DNA of 10,343 bases, taken from NCBI GenBank assembly GCA_903953985.1, contig CAJBLW010000584.1, forward strand, positions 1-10,343. Reading direction: 5' to 3'. The notes under the pieces are model-generated. The model was not told the DNA's origin. It saw nothing but the letters and a program-made list of their open reading frames with translations, and did no database searches. This stretch comes from an uncultured Burkholderiales bacterium. GTDB lineage: Bacteria > Pseudomonadota > Gammaproteobacteria > Burkholderiales > Burkholderiaceae_C. Numbering within the stretch: position 1 is the stretch's first letter; each line of letters begins with the position of its first letter. Made by a program: the position numbers and the translations under genes. Positions 1 through 6,089 of the stretch are shown one piece after another.

Positions 1-188
1 GCGATGTCAAGCAAGACCACATCGATGCCCAGCTGGCCCTGCAGCTTGTGCACCTCGTCCAGCACGCCGGGACCGGTGTCGGCCTCGGCCACGACCTGCA
101 GGGCAGGATCGTCGGCCAGCACCATCTTCAGGCCTTCACGCACGATCTTGTGGTCGTCACCCAGCAGCACACGCACGGCGGCGCTCAT
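1..188 (-). CDS. Response regulator receiver domain, NarL/FixJ type (partial, N-terminus only)
   Basis: Reading leftward from the ATG at 188-186 gives 62 residues before the window edge. They form the first half of a CheY-like receiver domain: hydrophobic strand VRVLLG, acidic pair D11-D12 in GDDHKIVREGL, and the phosphoacceptor Asp at residue 61 in DVVLLDI. The DDHxxVREGL wording is typical of NarL/FixJ regulators, which carry a C-terminal LuxR-type helix-turn-helix; that part lies outside the window and is inferred. The start codon overlaps the kinase stop codon as ATGA (188-185), so the two are co-transcribed and probably translationally coupled. The expected role is to take phosphate from the adjacent kinase and control transcription; the target genes are unknown. 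Confidence 0.9.
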   Translation of the reverse strand, partial: MSAAVRVLLGDDHKIVREGLKMVLADDPALQVVAEADTGPGVLDEVHKLQGQLGIDVVLLDI

Positions 189-1402
189 GGGGCCACCTCT
201 TGGGCAGTCAAGGGCATGGACAGGCGCATGCGCGTGCCCCGACCTGGCGCGCTGTCGATGTCGATCACGCCGCCAAAGTGGCGGGCCCGCTCGCGCATGC
301 CCATGATGCCGTAGGCCTGCGCCGACTCAAAGGCCTGCGACAAGGCTCCGCAACCATCGTCTTCCACCGACAGATGCAGCCAGCCCTCGCGCTCCACGAT
401 GTCCACATCCACCGTGCGCGCCCGGGCGTGGCGGCCCACGTTGCTGAGCATCTCCTGAAAGATGCGAAACACCGCCATGGCCATGGGTTCAGGCAACTCC
501 CGTTGTTCATTGACTTCCATGCACCACTTCAGTTGCTGTTCTGCCGACTGAACAAATTCCTGGGCCTGCCACTCCAAGGCTCCCCACAGGCCCTGGTGGT
601 CCAGGATGCTGGGGCGCAGGTCGGTGATGATGCGGCCCACATTGACCACCGCGTTCTCGATCAAACGGCTCATGTTCTGACACTTGCCACGCATTTTCTC
701 GCGCATGCTTTGTGCCTCCAGCGCGGCCCGCTGTTCTTGCTCGGACAGGCGCTTGTCCAGCCAACCCACATCCATCTTGAGGGCCACCAGCAAGCTGCCC
801 AACTCGTCATGCACCTCACGGGCGATGCGGGTGCGCTCTTCTTCGCGCACCGCCTCGGACCAGGCGGCCAGTTCGCGCAGTTGCTGCAAGGCGGTTTCCA
901 GCGCGTGGGTGCGTTCGGCCACACGCTGCTCCAACTCGTTCTTGGCCTGATGCAAAGCGTGTTCGGCCCGCTTGCGTTCGGTGATGTCGACAAAGGTCAC
1001 CACCGCGCCGCGCACCTGGCCTTGGTCAAATACCGGGTAGCTCGAATACTCCACCGGAAAACTGTTGCCATCTGCCCGCCAGAAGACCTCGCTGTCGATT
1101 CGGCAGGGCTCCCCCCGGCGAAACGCGTTGTAGATAGGGCAATCGTCCATGGGGTAATGCGTCCCGTCGCCATGCGAATGGTGGGTGAGCACATGCATGT
1201 TTTGACCCAACACCTGCTGCGGCGCCATGCCGATCATTCGGGCTCCGGCCGGGTTGATGAAGACGCACAGGCCGTCCAGATCGACGCCGAAAACCCCCTC
1301 GCCGGTGGAGTCCAACATCAGCCCCAAGGGGTCGCGCCACGCGTCGGTGACACCCATGATGCCGGTCATGGCCGGTTGCGAAGGAAGTCGTGCAAGGTTC
1401 AT
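185..1402 (-). CDS. PAS-domain sensor histidine kinase, HisKA_3 (NarX/DegS-like) family
   Basis: About 405 residues with no membrane segment, so probably a cytoplasmic sensor. A PAS domain spans about 27-140 (GEGVFGVDLDG, then FWRADGNSFPVEYSSYPV and a terminal VDITERKRAE). A coiled coil (about 145-185) leads into the HisKA_3 dimerisation helix, with phosphoacceptor His198 in AREVHDELG. The second helix contains LRPSILDHQGL (262-272). The HATPase_c domain shows the N box FRIFQEMLSNVGRHA (Asn321), DDGCG (348-352), GIMGMRERA (365-373) and GRGT (387-390), so it looks catalytically intact. The PAS domain holds an odd His/Cys-rich stretch (residues 74-88). The start is uncertain: ATG at 1402 was chosen, but ATG at 1408, ATG at 1369 or TTG at 1429 are possible, and none has a clear ribosome binding site. 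It pairs with the overlapping response regulator; the signal is unknown. Confidence 0.93.
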   Translation of the reverse strand: MNLARLPSQPAMTGIMGVTDAWRDPLGLMLDSTGEGVFGVDLDGLCVFINPAGARMIGMAPQQVLGQNMHVLTHHSHGDGTHYPMDDCPIYNAFRRGEPCRIDSEVFWRADGNSFPVEYSSYPVFDQGQVRGAVVTFVDITERKRAEHALHQAKNELEQRVAERTHALETALQQLRELAAWSEAVREEERTRIAREVHDELGSLLVALKMDVGWLDKRLSEQEQRAALEAQSMREKMRGKCQNMSRLIENAVVNVGRIITDLRPSILDHQGLWGALEWQAQEFVQSAEQQLKWCMEVNEQRELPEPMAMAVFRIFQEMLSNVGRHARARTVDVDIVEREGWLHLSVEDDGCGALSQAFESAQAYGIMGMRERARHFGGVIDIDSAPGRGTRMRLSMPLTAQEVAP

Positions 1403-1557
1403 GCACATGACAAGCAAGCCGTGTGCCAAACATTGTGCTTGGTGGGTCCGTCAGCTTGGGCTGTTCTGGGTTTGTCGCCTTGGGCAACAGACCAGGCAGT
1501 GGCCGCGCGTGACAATGGCTCACACGTTTCCAAGATTTGACTGCTGATTGGATGGCC
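1403..1557. other. Divergent intergenic region between sensor kinase and tyrosine phosphatase
   Basis: About 155 bp separate the leftward two-component genes from the rightward phosphatase gene, so promoters for both directions should lie here. No convincing -35/-10 pair is visible on either strand. A short imperfect stem-loop is possible around 1473-1489 (TGT-GCC against GGC-ACA with one mismatch), but it is weak. Its extent depends on the uncertain start codons of the two flanking genes. Confidence 0.3.
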
Positions 1558-2298
1558 ATGAAACCTTTACCCCCTGCGCTGCTGCAAGGCGCTTCTAACT
1601 TTCGCGATGTTGGCGGGTACCACAATGCCGATGGCCGCCGTGTACGACAAGGCCAGGTGTTTCGCTCGGACCATTTGGCGGGCTTGACGCCAGAGGACTT
1701 GTTGCGCTTGGCGGCCTTGGGGATTGGTCACAGCCTGGACTTTCGCGGCGCCGCCGAATACACCGCCACGCCCTATTCGATCCCAGGCGTGCAGCGCCTG
1801 GCGCTGACCATCGAGCCCAGCGTGATTGCCCGTATGCAAGCGCTGGTGGTGCAAGGCATCGTGCCCACCACCGAAGAAACCGTGGCGCTGATGCAAGAAA
1901 CCTACCGCGATTTCGTGAACCACAATGCCGCCACCTTTGGCCGGTTTTTAAAGCACTTGCTGGAGCAGCCCACTCCACAGGTGTTCCACTGCACCGCCGG
2001 CAAAGACCGCACGGGCTTTGCCGCCGCGTTGCTGTTGTCTGCGCTGGGGGTAGACAGAGCCACCATCGAACACGACTATTTGCTGACCAACCAGCTGTAC
2101 AAACGCGATAACCGCCTGGAGGGATCAGGGCACCCCCATGTCATGAAGGTGTTGTGGCAAGTGCAGCCCGAGTTCTTGCATGCGGCTTTTGAGGCGGTGG
2201 ACACGCAGCACGGCGGCATGCAGGACTACCTGCACGGGGCCATTGGCCTGAGTCCGCAAGAGTTGGCGGCCTTGCAGCGCTTGATGCTGGAAGACTGA
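1558..2298 (+). CDS. Tyrosine-protein phosphatase, Tyr_phosphatase3 / DSP-like family
   Basis: A 246-residue protein with the Cys-X5-Arg phosphatase loop in HCTAGKDRTG (144-153; nucleophile Cys145, phosphate-binding Arg151). The N-terminal family signature is SNFRDVGGY (13-21), followed by VFRSDHLAGL (34-43) and DFRGAAEY, the usual order in bacterial members of pfam13350. The Lys after Gly in the P-loop (AGKDR) is typical of this group, which includes enzymes acting on phosphotyrosine and, in some members, phosphoinositides. No signal peptide or membrane segment is seen, so it is probably cytoplasmic. The ATG at 1558 has GGA five bases upstream; in-frame ATG at 1552 and TTG at 1537 are alternatives. 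It stands alone, divergent from the kinase and convergent with the RidA gene, so the context gives no substrate. Confidence 0.9.
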   Translation: MKPLPPALLQGASNFRDVGGYHNADGRRVRQGQVFRSDHLAGLTPEDLLRLAALGIGHSLDFRGAAEYTATPYSIPGVQRLALTIEPSVIARMQALVVQGIVPTTEETVALMQETYRDFVNHNAATFGRFLKHLLEQPTPQVFHCTAGKDRTGFAAALLLSALGVDRATIEHDYLLTNQLYKRDNRLEGSGHPHVMKVLWQVQPEFLHAAFEAVDTQHGGMQDYLHGAIGLSPQELAALQRLMLED

Positions 2299-2533
2299 GA
2301 CGCACTCCCCTCATCGCCTGGCAGTGCCTGGATTCATGGCCTGCAGGAGCATCTACCGGTTCAATCCAAGGCCACGTCAAGCCATCCAACTTGCTGCTTG
2401 TCCACCTCCCCAGCGACCGGTTCCACGGTGTTGGGGCATTGATCCGATGGTCAGCATGACCTGGCTTTAGGCCTGACATTCGCCAGGCCATAGGGCGCAG
2501 TGTTGCGAAGCTGTCTGCCTCGCTCGCGGTGTC
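2299..2533. other. Intergenic region between convergent genes
   Basis: These 235 bp lie between the stop codons of the rightward phosphatase gene and the leftward RidA gene. Open frames here are short, run on antisense to the phosphatase gene, and resemble no known protein. Apart from the hairpin near 2460-2489 nothing clear was found: no RNA gene, no insertion element and no strong T-tract. Confidence 0.4.
2460..2489. terminator. Weak candidate bidirectional terminator (two alternative stems)
   Basis: Two perfect 6-bp stems share the same arm region: CCTGGC (2460-2465) with GCCAGG (2482-2487), and GGCCTG (2470-2475) with CAGGCC (2484-2489). They exclude each other. The position between convergent genes fits a terminator serving both strands. 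There is no run of T after the stem on either strand, so this is not a standard intrinsic terminator; it could be chance in GC-rich DNA. Confidence 0.25.
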
Positions 2534-3022
2534 TCAGTCCTGCCGCAACACCACCTCGCCTTCAATTTCTACCGGAATGCCAAACGGCAATTCGGCCATG
2601 CCGACGGCGCTGCGAGCATGAGCTCCGACCTGCGGGCCAAACACTTCAAGGATCAGGTCGGTGAAGCCATTGATGACTGCGGGCTGGCGATCGAAGCCGG
2701 GTGCCGAGTTGACCATGCCGAGGATGTGCACCCAGGCCTCGATACGGTCCAGACTGCCCAGCTCGCGCTTGAGGCTGCCCAAGATCGCCAGCGCCGTGAG
2801 TCGGGCGGCCGTGTAGCCCTGCTCCAAGGTCACTTGGGTGCCCACCTTGCCCAATGGCTGTGCCATGCTGCCGTCTCCCAGCGTGGGGCCATGGCCGGAA
2901 AAAATAGCCCGCTGGCCAATCACGCGGACCCAGGGAAAGGGCAAGGTGGTGCCCGGGGGCATCTTCAGCGGCTCAGGCAAAACAAGGCCCAGTTGGGCCA
3001 GGCGGTCATCGATAGCAGACAT
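2534..3022 (-). CDS. RidA family protein (YjgF/YER057c/UK114, cd02199-like subclass)
   Basis: A 162-residue protein. RidA proteins hydrolyse reactive enamine/imine intermediates released by amino-acid-modifying enzymes, as trimers with the active site at subunit interfaces. The sequence shows IFSGHGP (40-46), GKVGTQVTLEQGYTAARL (58-74), VNSAPGF (104-110), QPAVINGFTDLILEVFG (113-129) and HARSAVGMAELPFGIPVEIEGEV (136-156, listed by positions). Arg137 in ARSAVG matches the carboxylate-binding Arg of archetypal RidA, and acidic residues follow in VEIEG. It is longer than the roughly 128-residue E. coli protein, as expected for this subclass, which is less well characterised. The ATG at 3022 is favoured over an upstream in-frame start because AAGGA lies five bases before it (3028-3032). 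It sits 38 bp downstream of the M81 gene in an apparent two-gene operon. Confidence 0.93.
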   Translation of the reverse strand: MSAIDDRLAQLGLVLPEPLKMPPGTTLPFPWVRVIGQRAIFSGHGPTLGDGSMAQPLGKVGTQVTLEQGYTAARLTALAILGSLKRELGSLDRIEAWVHILGMVNSAPGFDRQPAVINGFTDLILEVFGPQVGAHARSAVGMAELPFGIPVEIEGEVVLRQD

Positions 3023-3060
3023 GCAATTCCTTTTCAAAGTGTTGGTGCGTGGGCACTGGC

Positions 3061-4569
3061 TCACGCGTTGAAGTTGACGGGCACGGCCTCAGGCACCGTA
3101 CCCGACCAAGGATCGACCACGCGGGGCCAGAAGTGGGGGTCCCGGTGTTGGAAGGGCAGCGCGGCGATGTCGGCAGTCAGTATCCCCGGTGAATCGGCGT
3201 ACAGCACTTCGCGAGCGAGCGGTGCGAAGGCGGCATGGAAGTGCTGCATGGACTTCACCACCACCGCGTGCTTGCCACGCAAGTCAATGCCCAAGCCGGT
3301 GAACAGATCTGTGCCGATGACCTGCTGGCAGCGCGAAATCAGCACCAGATCGATGCCTTCGGCCGTGCTCACCCAGGCCGAAGCACCCAGGGGGCTTTTG
3401 GCGCCGAAGGCGGTCTGTTCGTGGTTCTCGGCCAGCGCCCGCACGGTGACGCGCAAGTCCACGGGAGAACCCGAGGTGGGTCCGGACTTGCCCGCCACGC
3501 GCAGGGCTAGCGTCGACCCCAGGCCAGCCTCGAAGCACAGCTGCACTGCGCCCGGGTCCCACAAGCCACCAAGGGCCACATTCGGGATGCCGAGCGAGAG
3601 GACCGCCTGCAGCGCGAAGCTGCTGTCGCCACGGGCGCCGCCGCCCGGGTTGTCGGCCATATCAGCGACAACAATCGGCCCCGCCCCGGGCAATGGCGGT
3701 AACTCGGCCACACGTCGCATGGCGGCCTCCATGCCGAGCGGCGGCTGGTGCAAATCGTGACGCAGTGTCCACAGGCGCTGGCCAAGCTCTGACGCCAGGC
3801 GGGTGGCCAGGGCTTCGTCACCGTCCGTGACCACCCAAAGACGTGCACCCGCCTCTGGCACGTCGCCAAACGCGAACCCGTGGGCGTGCGAGACCGACAG
3901 CACGCCGTTGTGTCCTTCGAGGGCCTGCAGTTCCCCGACAAAGCTCTTCAGAGGCTCGCGTGTGGTGGGCCAACTGCCGGCCATGCGGCAGTCCCAGACC
4001 GCGGTGACGGGGCGGATGCGGCGCTCGGCGGTGTCGATGGTCAGTCGCGCCACTTCAGCTGCGCGTTCGTCAATGTCGGTGTGTGGGTAAGCCTTGTAAG
4101 CCACCATCAACGTGGCATGTCGGACCATGCTGCGCGTGACGTGCCCATGCAGGTCCAACTCGACACCAATGGGCACCTCAGGGCCCACGATGCTGCGTGC
4201 ACGCTCGAGCAGATCGCCTTCGCAGTCCAAGCAGTCCTCGGCCGTCATCGCACCGTGCAGCATCAGCATCACGGCCTGTACCGGCAGCGCGGCGCGCAAG
4301 TTGTCCAGCAACTCGTCGCGCAACTGCTCGTACACCGGCTGCCGAATGGGGCCCAGTGAGACGGCGGCGGCGAACAGACCCTCGACCACTTCCCAGCCAC
4401 GCGGCGAAACCACGCGGTGCACGGTATCGATGGCGCTCAAATAGCCGCCTGGGTCCACGCCGCTTGCTGGCCCTCGCCGGATGCCTTCGGTTTCGAAGGC
4501 GCCCAGCCCGGTGGGGATCGGCGAGTAGGAGTTGTTCTCGGCCAGCAGGCCGGCTAGGAAGAGTTTCAT
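3061..4569 (-). CDS. M81 family metallopeptidase (MlrC-like)
   Basis: A 502-residue protein matching the two-part MlrC layout: an N-terminal domain (about 1-285) and an MlrC C-terminal domain (about 295-475). Conserved blocks in order are AENNSYSP (10-17), LHGAM (104-108), GVELDLHGHVT (135-145), AYPHTDIDER (160-169), SHAHGFAFGD (227-236), ADMADNPGGGARGDS (302-316) and KSMQHFHAAFAP (439-450). The Asp/His residues in ELDLHGH and PHTD are the expected metal-site region. The founding member cleaves the linear tetrapeptide in bacterial microcystin breakdown; most homologues, probably including this one, act on other unknown amide substrates. No signal peptide is evident, so it is likely cytoplasmic. 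The ATG at 4569 is chosen over an in-frame TTG at 4575; no clear ribosome binding site precedes it. It heads a leftward operon with the RidA gene and diverges from the transporter. Confidence 0.93.
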   Translation of the reverse strand: MKLFLAGLLAENNSYSPIPTGLGAFETEGIRRGPASGVDPGGYLSAIDTVHRVVSPRGWEVVEGLFAAAVSLGPIRQPVYEQLRDELLDNLRAALPVQAVMLMLHGAMTAEDCLDCEGDLLERARSIVGPEVPIGVELDLHGHVTRSMVRHATLMVAYKAYPHTDIDERAAEVARLTIDTAERRIRPVTAVWDCRMAGSWPTTREPLKSFVGELQALEGHNGVLSVSHAHGFAFGDVPEAGARLWVVTDGDEALATRLASELGQRLWTLRHDLHQPPLGMEAAMRRVAELPPLPGAGPIVVADMADNPGGGARGDSSFALQAVLSLGIPNVALGGLWDPGAVQLCFEAGLGSTLALRVAGKSGPTSGSPVDLRVTVRALAENHEQTAFGAKSPLGASAWVSTAEGIDLVLISRCQQVIGTDLFTGLGIDLRGKHAVVVKSMQHFHAAFAPLAREVLYADSPGILTADIAALPFQHRDPHFWPRVVDPWSGTVPEAVPVNFNA

Positions 4570-4679
4570 CGGCAATGGAGTCGGGGGTTAATCCGGTCGG
4601 TGCGTCGGCTGCGACGTGCCCGTTTAGCTTGACAGCTATTTGTCAATGTGTCAATATTGTTTCTGAATTGGAAAATTAG
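4570..4679. promoter_or_regulatory. Divergent control region with inverted repeat TTGACA-N6-TGTCAA
   Basis: This 110-bp, locally AT-rich gap separates the leftward M81 operon from the rightward transporter operon. A perfect inverted repeat, TTGACA (4629-4634), six bases, TGTCAA (4641-4646), is followed by another TGTCAA (4649-4654) and the palindrome CAATATTG (4652-4659). Read rightward, TTGACA with an 18-base spacer and AATATT (4653-4658) is a passable sigma-70 promoter for the transporter operon. Read leftward, the TGTCAA copies give TTGACA boxes for the M81 operon, but a good -10 is not obvious. GGGTTAA at 4585-4591, just before the M81 start, is shared with the region around the XRE gene. 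Repeat and promoter overlap, as expected for an operator; the binding protein is inferred, not shown. Confidence 0.55.
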
Positions 4680-6041
4680 GTGAAAAATCAAGTGGGCAAC
4701 ATCGCATCGCCGTCTGCAACATCGCCAGTTCCGCTTGGGACTGCTGAGCCGCCGTGGCCAAGTGCTTCGATGGCGCAAACTTTCGTGCTGGTGATGTTGG
4801 TGGCCGCCACGTTCTCTTTTGTGCACCGCTACGTGCCTTCCGTGCTGGTCGATCCCATCAAGCTGGAGATGGGCATCAGCGATGTCCAGTTCAGCCTGCT
4901 GCAGGGCACGGCTTTCGCTGTGCTCTACGGCGCGGCGTCTTTGGTGTGCGGGCTGCTTGCCGACCGCGTACACCGCCGCAACCTGGTGGTGCTGGGTGTT
5001 GCGGTCTGGACCGTTGGCACGGTTCTCTTCGGCTTGTCCACCAGCTTCTCGGGCTTGCTCGCCAGTCGTGCCATGGTGGGCCTGGGAGAGGCCGTGTTGG
5101 GCCCTGCCAGTATTTCCATGCTGTGCGACTACTTCCGCCCTGAGCGTCGCGGCAGGGCCATTGCTGTGTCGCTCTTTGGCGCCACGCTGGGCAGTGCATT
5201 GGCCTTTGCCGCGGGGGGCCACATGCTGGAGGCTGCGGCTGCAGGCCAGTACGCCGGCCTGCCGTGGGTGGGCGATCTCGCGCCCTGGCGCCAGGTGGTG
5301 GTGTTGATGGGGGTGAGCGGGTTTTTGCTGGTGCCGGCCATCCTTGCTTTTCCGGAACCGCAGCGCCGCGCCGTGGCCGTTGCTGAGCACGTGGGCAACC
5401 GCGCGCAGGAGTTGTGGGCCATGCGCGACCGCATCGTGCTTGTGGTGCTGGCGGGTGCCACGGTGGCGCTGGCCGACTTCGGCTTCAGCATCTGGGCCAC
5501 TGCGCTGCTGACACGGACGCATGGCTTCAGCGTGGCCGACGCCGGATCCATACTGGGGGCCTGCATGTTGATCGCCGGCGTCGGCGGTGGATGGCTTGGC
5601 GGTGTGCTCTGCGACCGCGCACATGAACGCTCACCACTGACTGGACGTATCGACACGGTCGTGCGGGCCGCGATCGCCATGCTGCTGTCAGCCTGTTTGC
5701 TGCTGCTGCCTGGTGGTTGGGCTGCCGTCGCGGCCTTTGTCTGTTGGCAGGTGGCCGCCAACGCGGCCTATGTCGGCTGTGCTTCGACCTTGCAGGACCA
5801 GGTCAGTGGGCGCACCCGTGGCATTGCTGCGGCCTTGGCCTTGTGCATGTCGATCGGATGCGGCCTGGGCCTGGGTCCAACCTCGGTGGCAGCACTCAAC
5901 CAGCAAATCGGCGGCGGCGGCGACGCTTTGTCTACCAGCCTGCTCATCGTGCTGCTCGTCGCAGGAACTGGCACTCTGGCTTGCTCCTGGTTGCTGCGGC
6001 GTCGTCTGGCCAGGCGAGGTTTGTCATCGGGCGAAGCTTGA
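4680..6041 (+). CDS. MFS transporter
   Basis: A 453-residue inner-membrane protein with about 12 hydrophobic segments. The first begins near residue 31 (AQTFVLVMLVAATF). The MFS motif A loop is GLLADRVHRR (91-100), and RAMVGLGEAVLGPA followed by DYFRPERRGRA (about 130-160) matches helices 4-5 of MFS_1/Spinster-like carriers. A weaker copy of motif A appears in the second half as GVLCDRAHERSP (308-319). The start is taken as GTG 4680, with GGAAA upstream; a later ATG at 4770 would remove a 30-residue Ser/Pro-rich tail and still leave an intact transporter. It is the first gene of the rightward operon and ends 48 bp before the flavoprotein. It probably imports the compound the cluster degrades, by ion-coupled transport; export cannot be excluded. 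Confidence 0.92.
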   Translation: MKNQVGNIASPSATSPVPLGTAEPPWPSASMAQTFVLVMLVAATFSFVHRYVPSVLVDPIKLEMGISDVQFSLLQGTAFAVLYGAASLVCGLLADRVHRRNLVVLGVAVWTVGTVLFGLSTSFSGLLASRAMVGLGEAVLGPASISMLCDYFRPERRGRAIAVSLFGATLGSALAFAAGGHMLEAAAAGQYAGLPWVGDLAPWRQVVVLMGVSGFLLVPAILAFPEPQRRAVAVAEHVGNRAQELWAMRDRIVLVVLAGATVALADFGFSIWATALLTRTHGFSVADAGSILGACMLIAGVGGGWLGGVLCDRAHERSPLTGRIDTVVRAAIAMLLSACLLLLPGGWAAVAAFVCWQVAANAAYVGCASTLQDQVSGRTRGIAAALALCMSIGCGLGLGPTSVAALNQQIGGGGDALSTSLLIVLLVAGTGTLACSWLLRRRLARRGLSSGEA

Positions 6042-6063
6042 TGCATGGGATTAAGGTGGGAAT

Positions 6064-6080
6064 GTCATGATGACTTGGAG
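6064..6080 (+). promoter_or_regulatory. Ribosome binding site that sets the FAD-oxidoreductase start, next to a short palindrome
   Basis: GGAG at 6077-6080 lies nine bases before the ATG at 6090, favouring that start over the in-frame ATG at 6045. Translation from 6090 also places the FAD-binding strand (LECDVLVAGSGAAG) right at the N-terminus, as usual in this family. Just before it is an 11-bp palindrome, GTCAT-g-ATGAC (6064-6074), whose single-base loop cannot make a good hairpin; it may be chance. Confidence 0.55.
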
Positions 6081-6089
6081 TACACAAGA

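Noticed and set aside
200..1540. Long open frame on the + strand opposite the histidine kinase
   Set aside because: Its length reflects high GC and few stop codons. The product looks like no protein family, whereas the minus strand has all the kinase motifs in order.
2618..3760. Open frame on the + strand across the RidA and M81 genes
   Set aside because: It spans two well-supported genes and their spacer on the other strand and has no domain-like sequence.
3061..4569. Microcystin degradation cluster (mlrABCD)
   Set aside because: Only an MlrC-like protein is present. The transporter is an MFS protein but its context is different, and neither MlrA nor MlrB is seen, so M81 homology alone does not support it.
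4566..5624. Open frame on the minus strand opposite the MFS gene
   Set aside because: The product is a His/Gln/Arg-rich string typical of antisense translation of a GC-rich membrane-protein gene; the + strand gives a clear MFS transporter.
6064..6074. GTCAT-g-ATGAC palindrome as an operator or hairpin
   Set aside because: It is short, has a one-base loop, lies inside an operon gap and has no second copy at the control regions, so chance is the simpler explanation.
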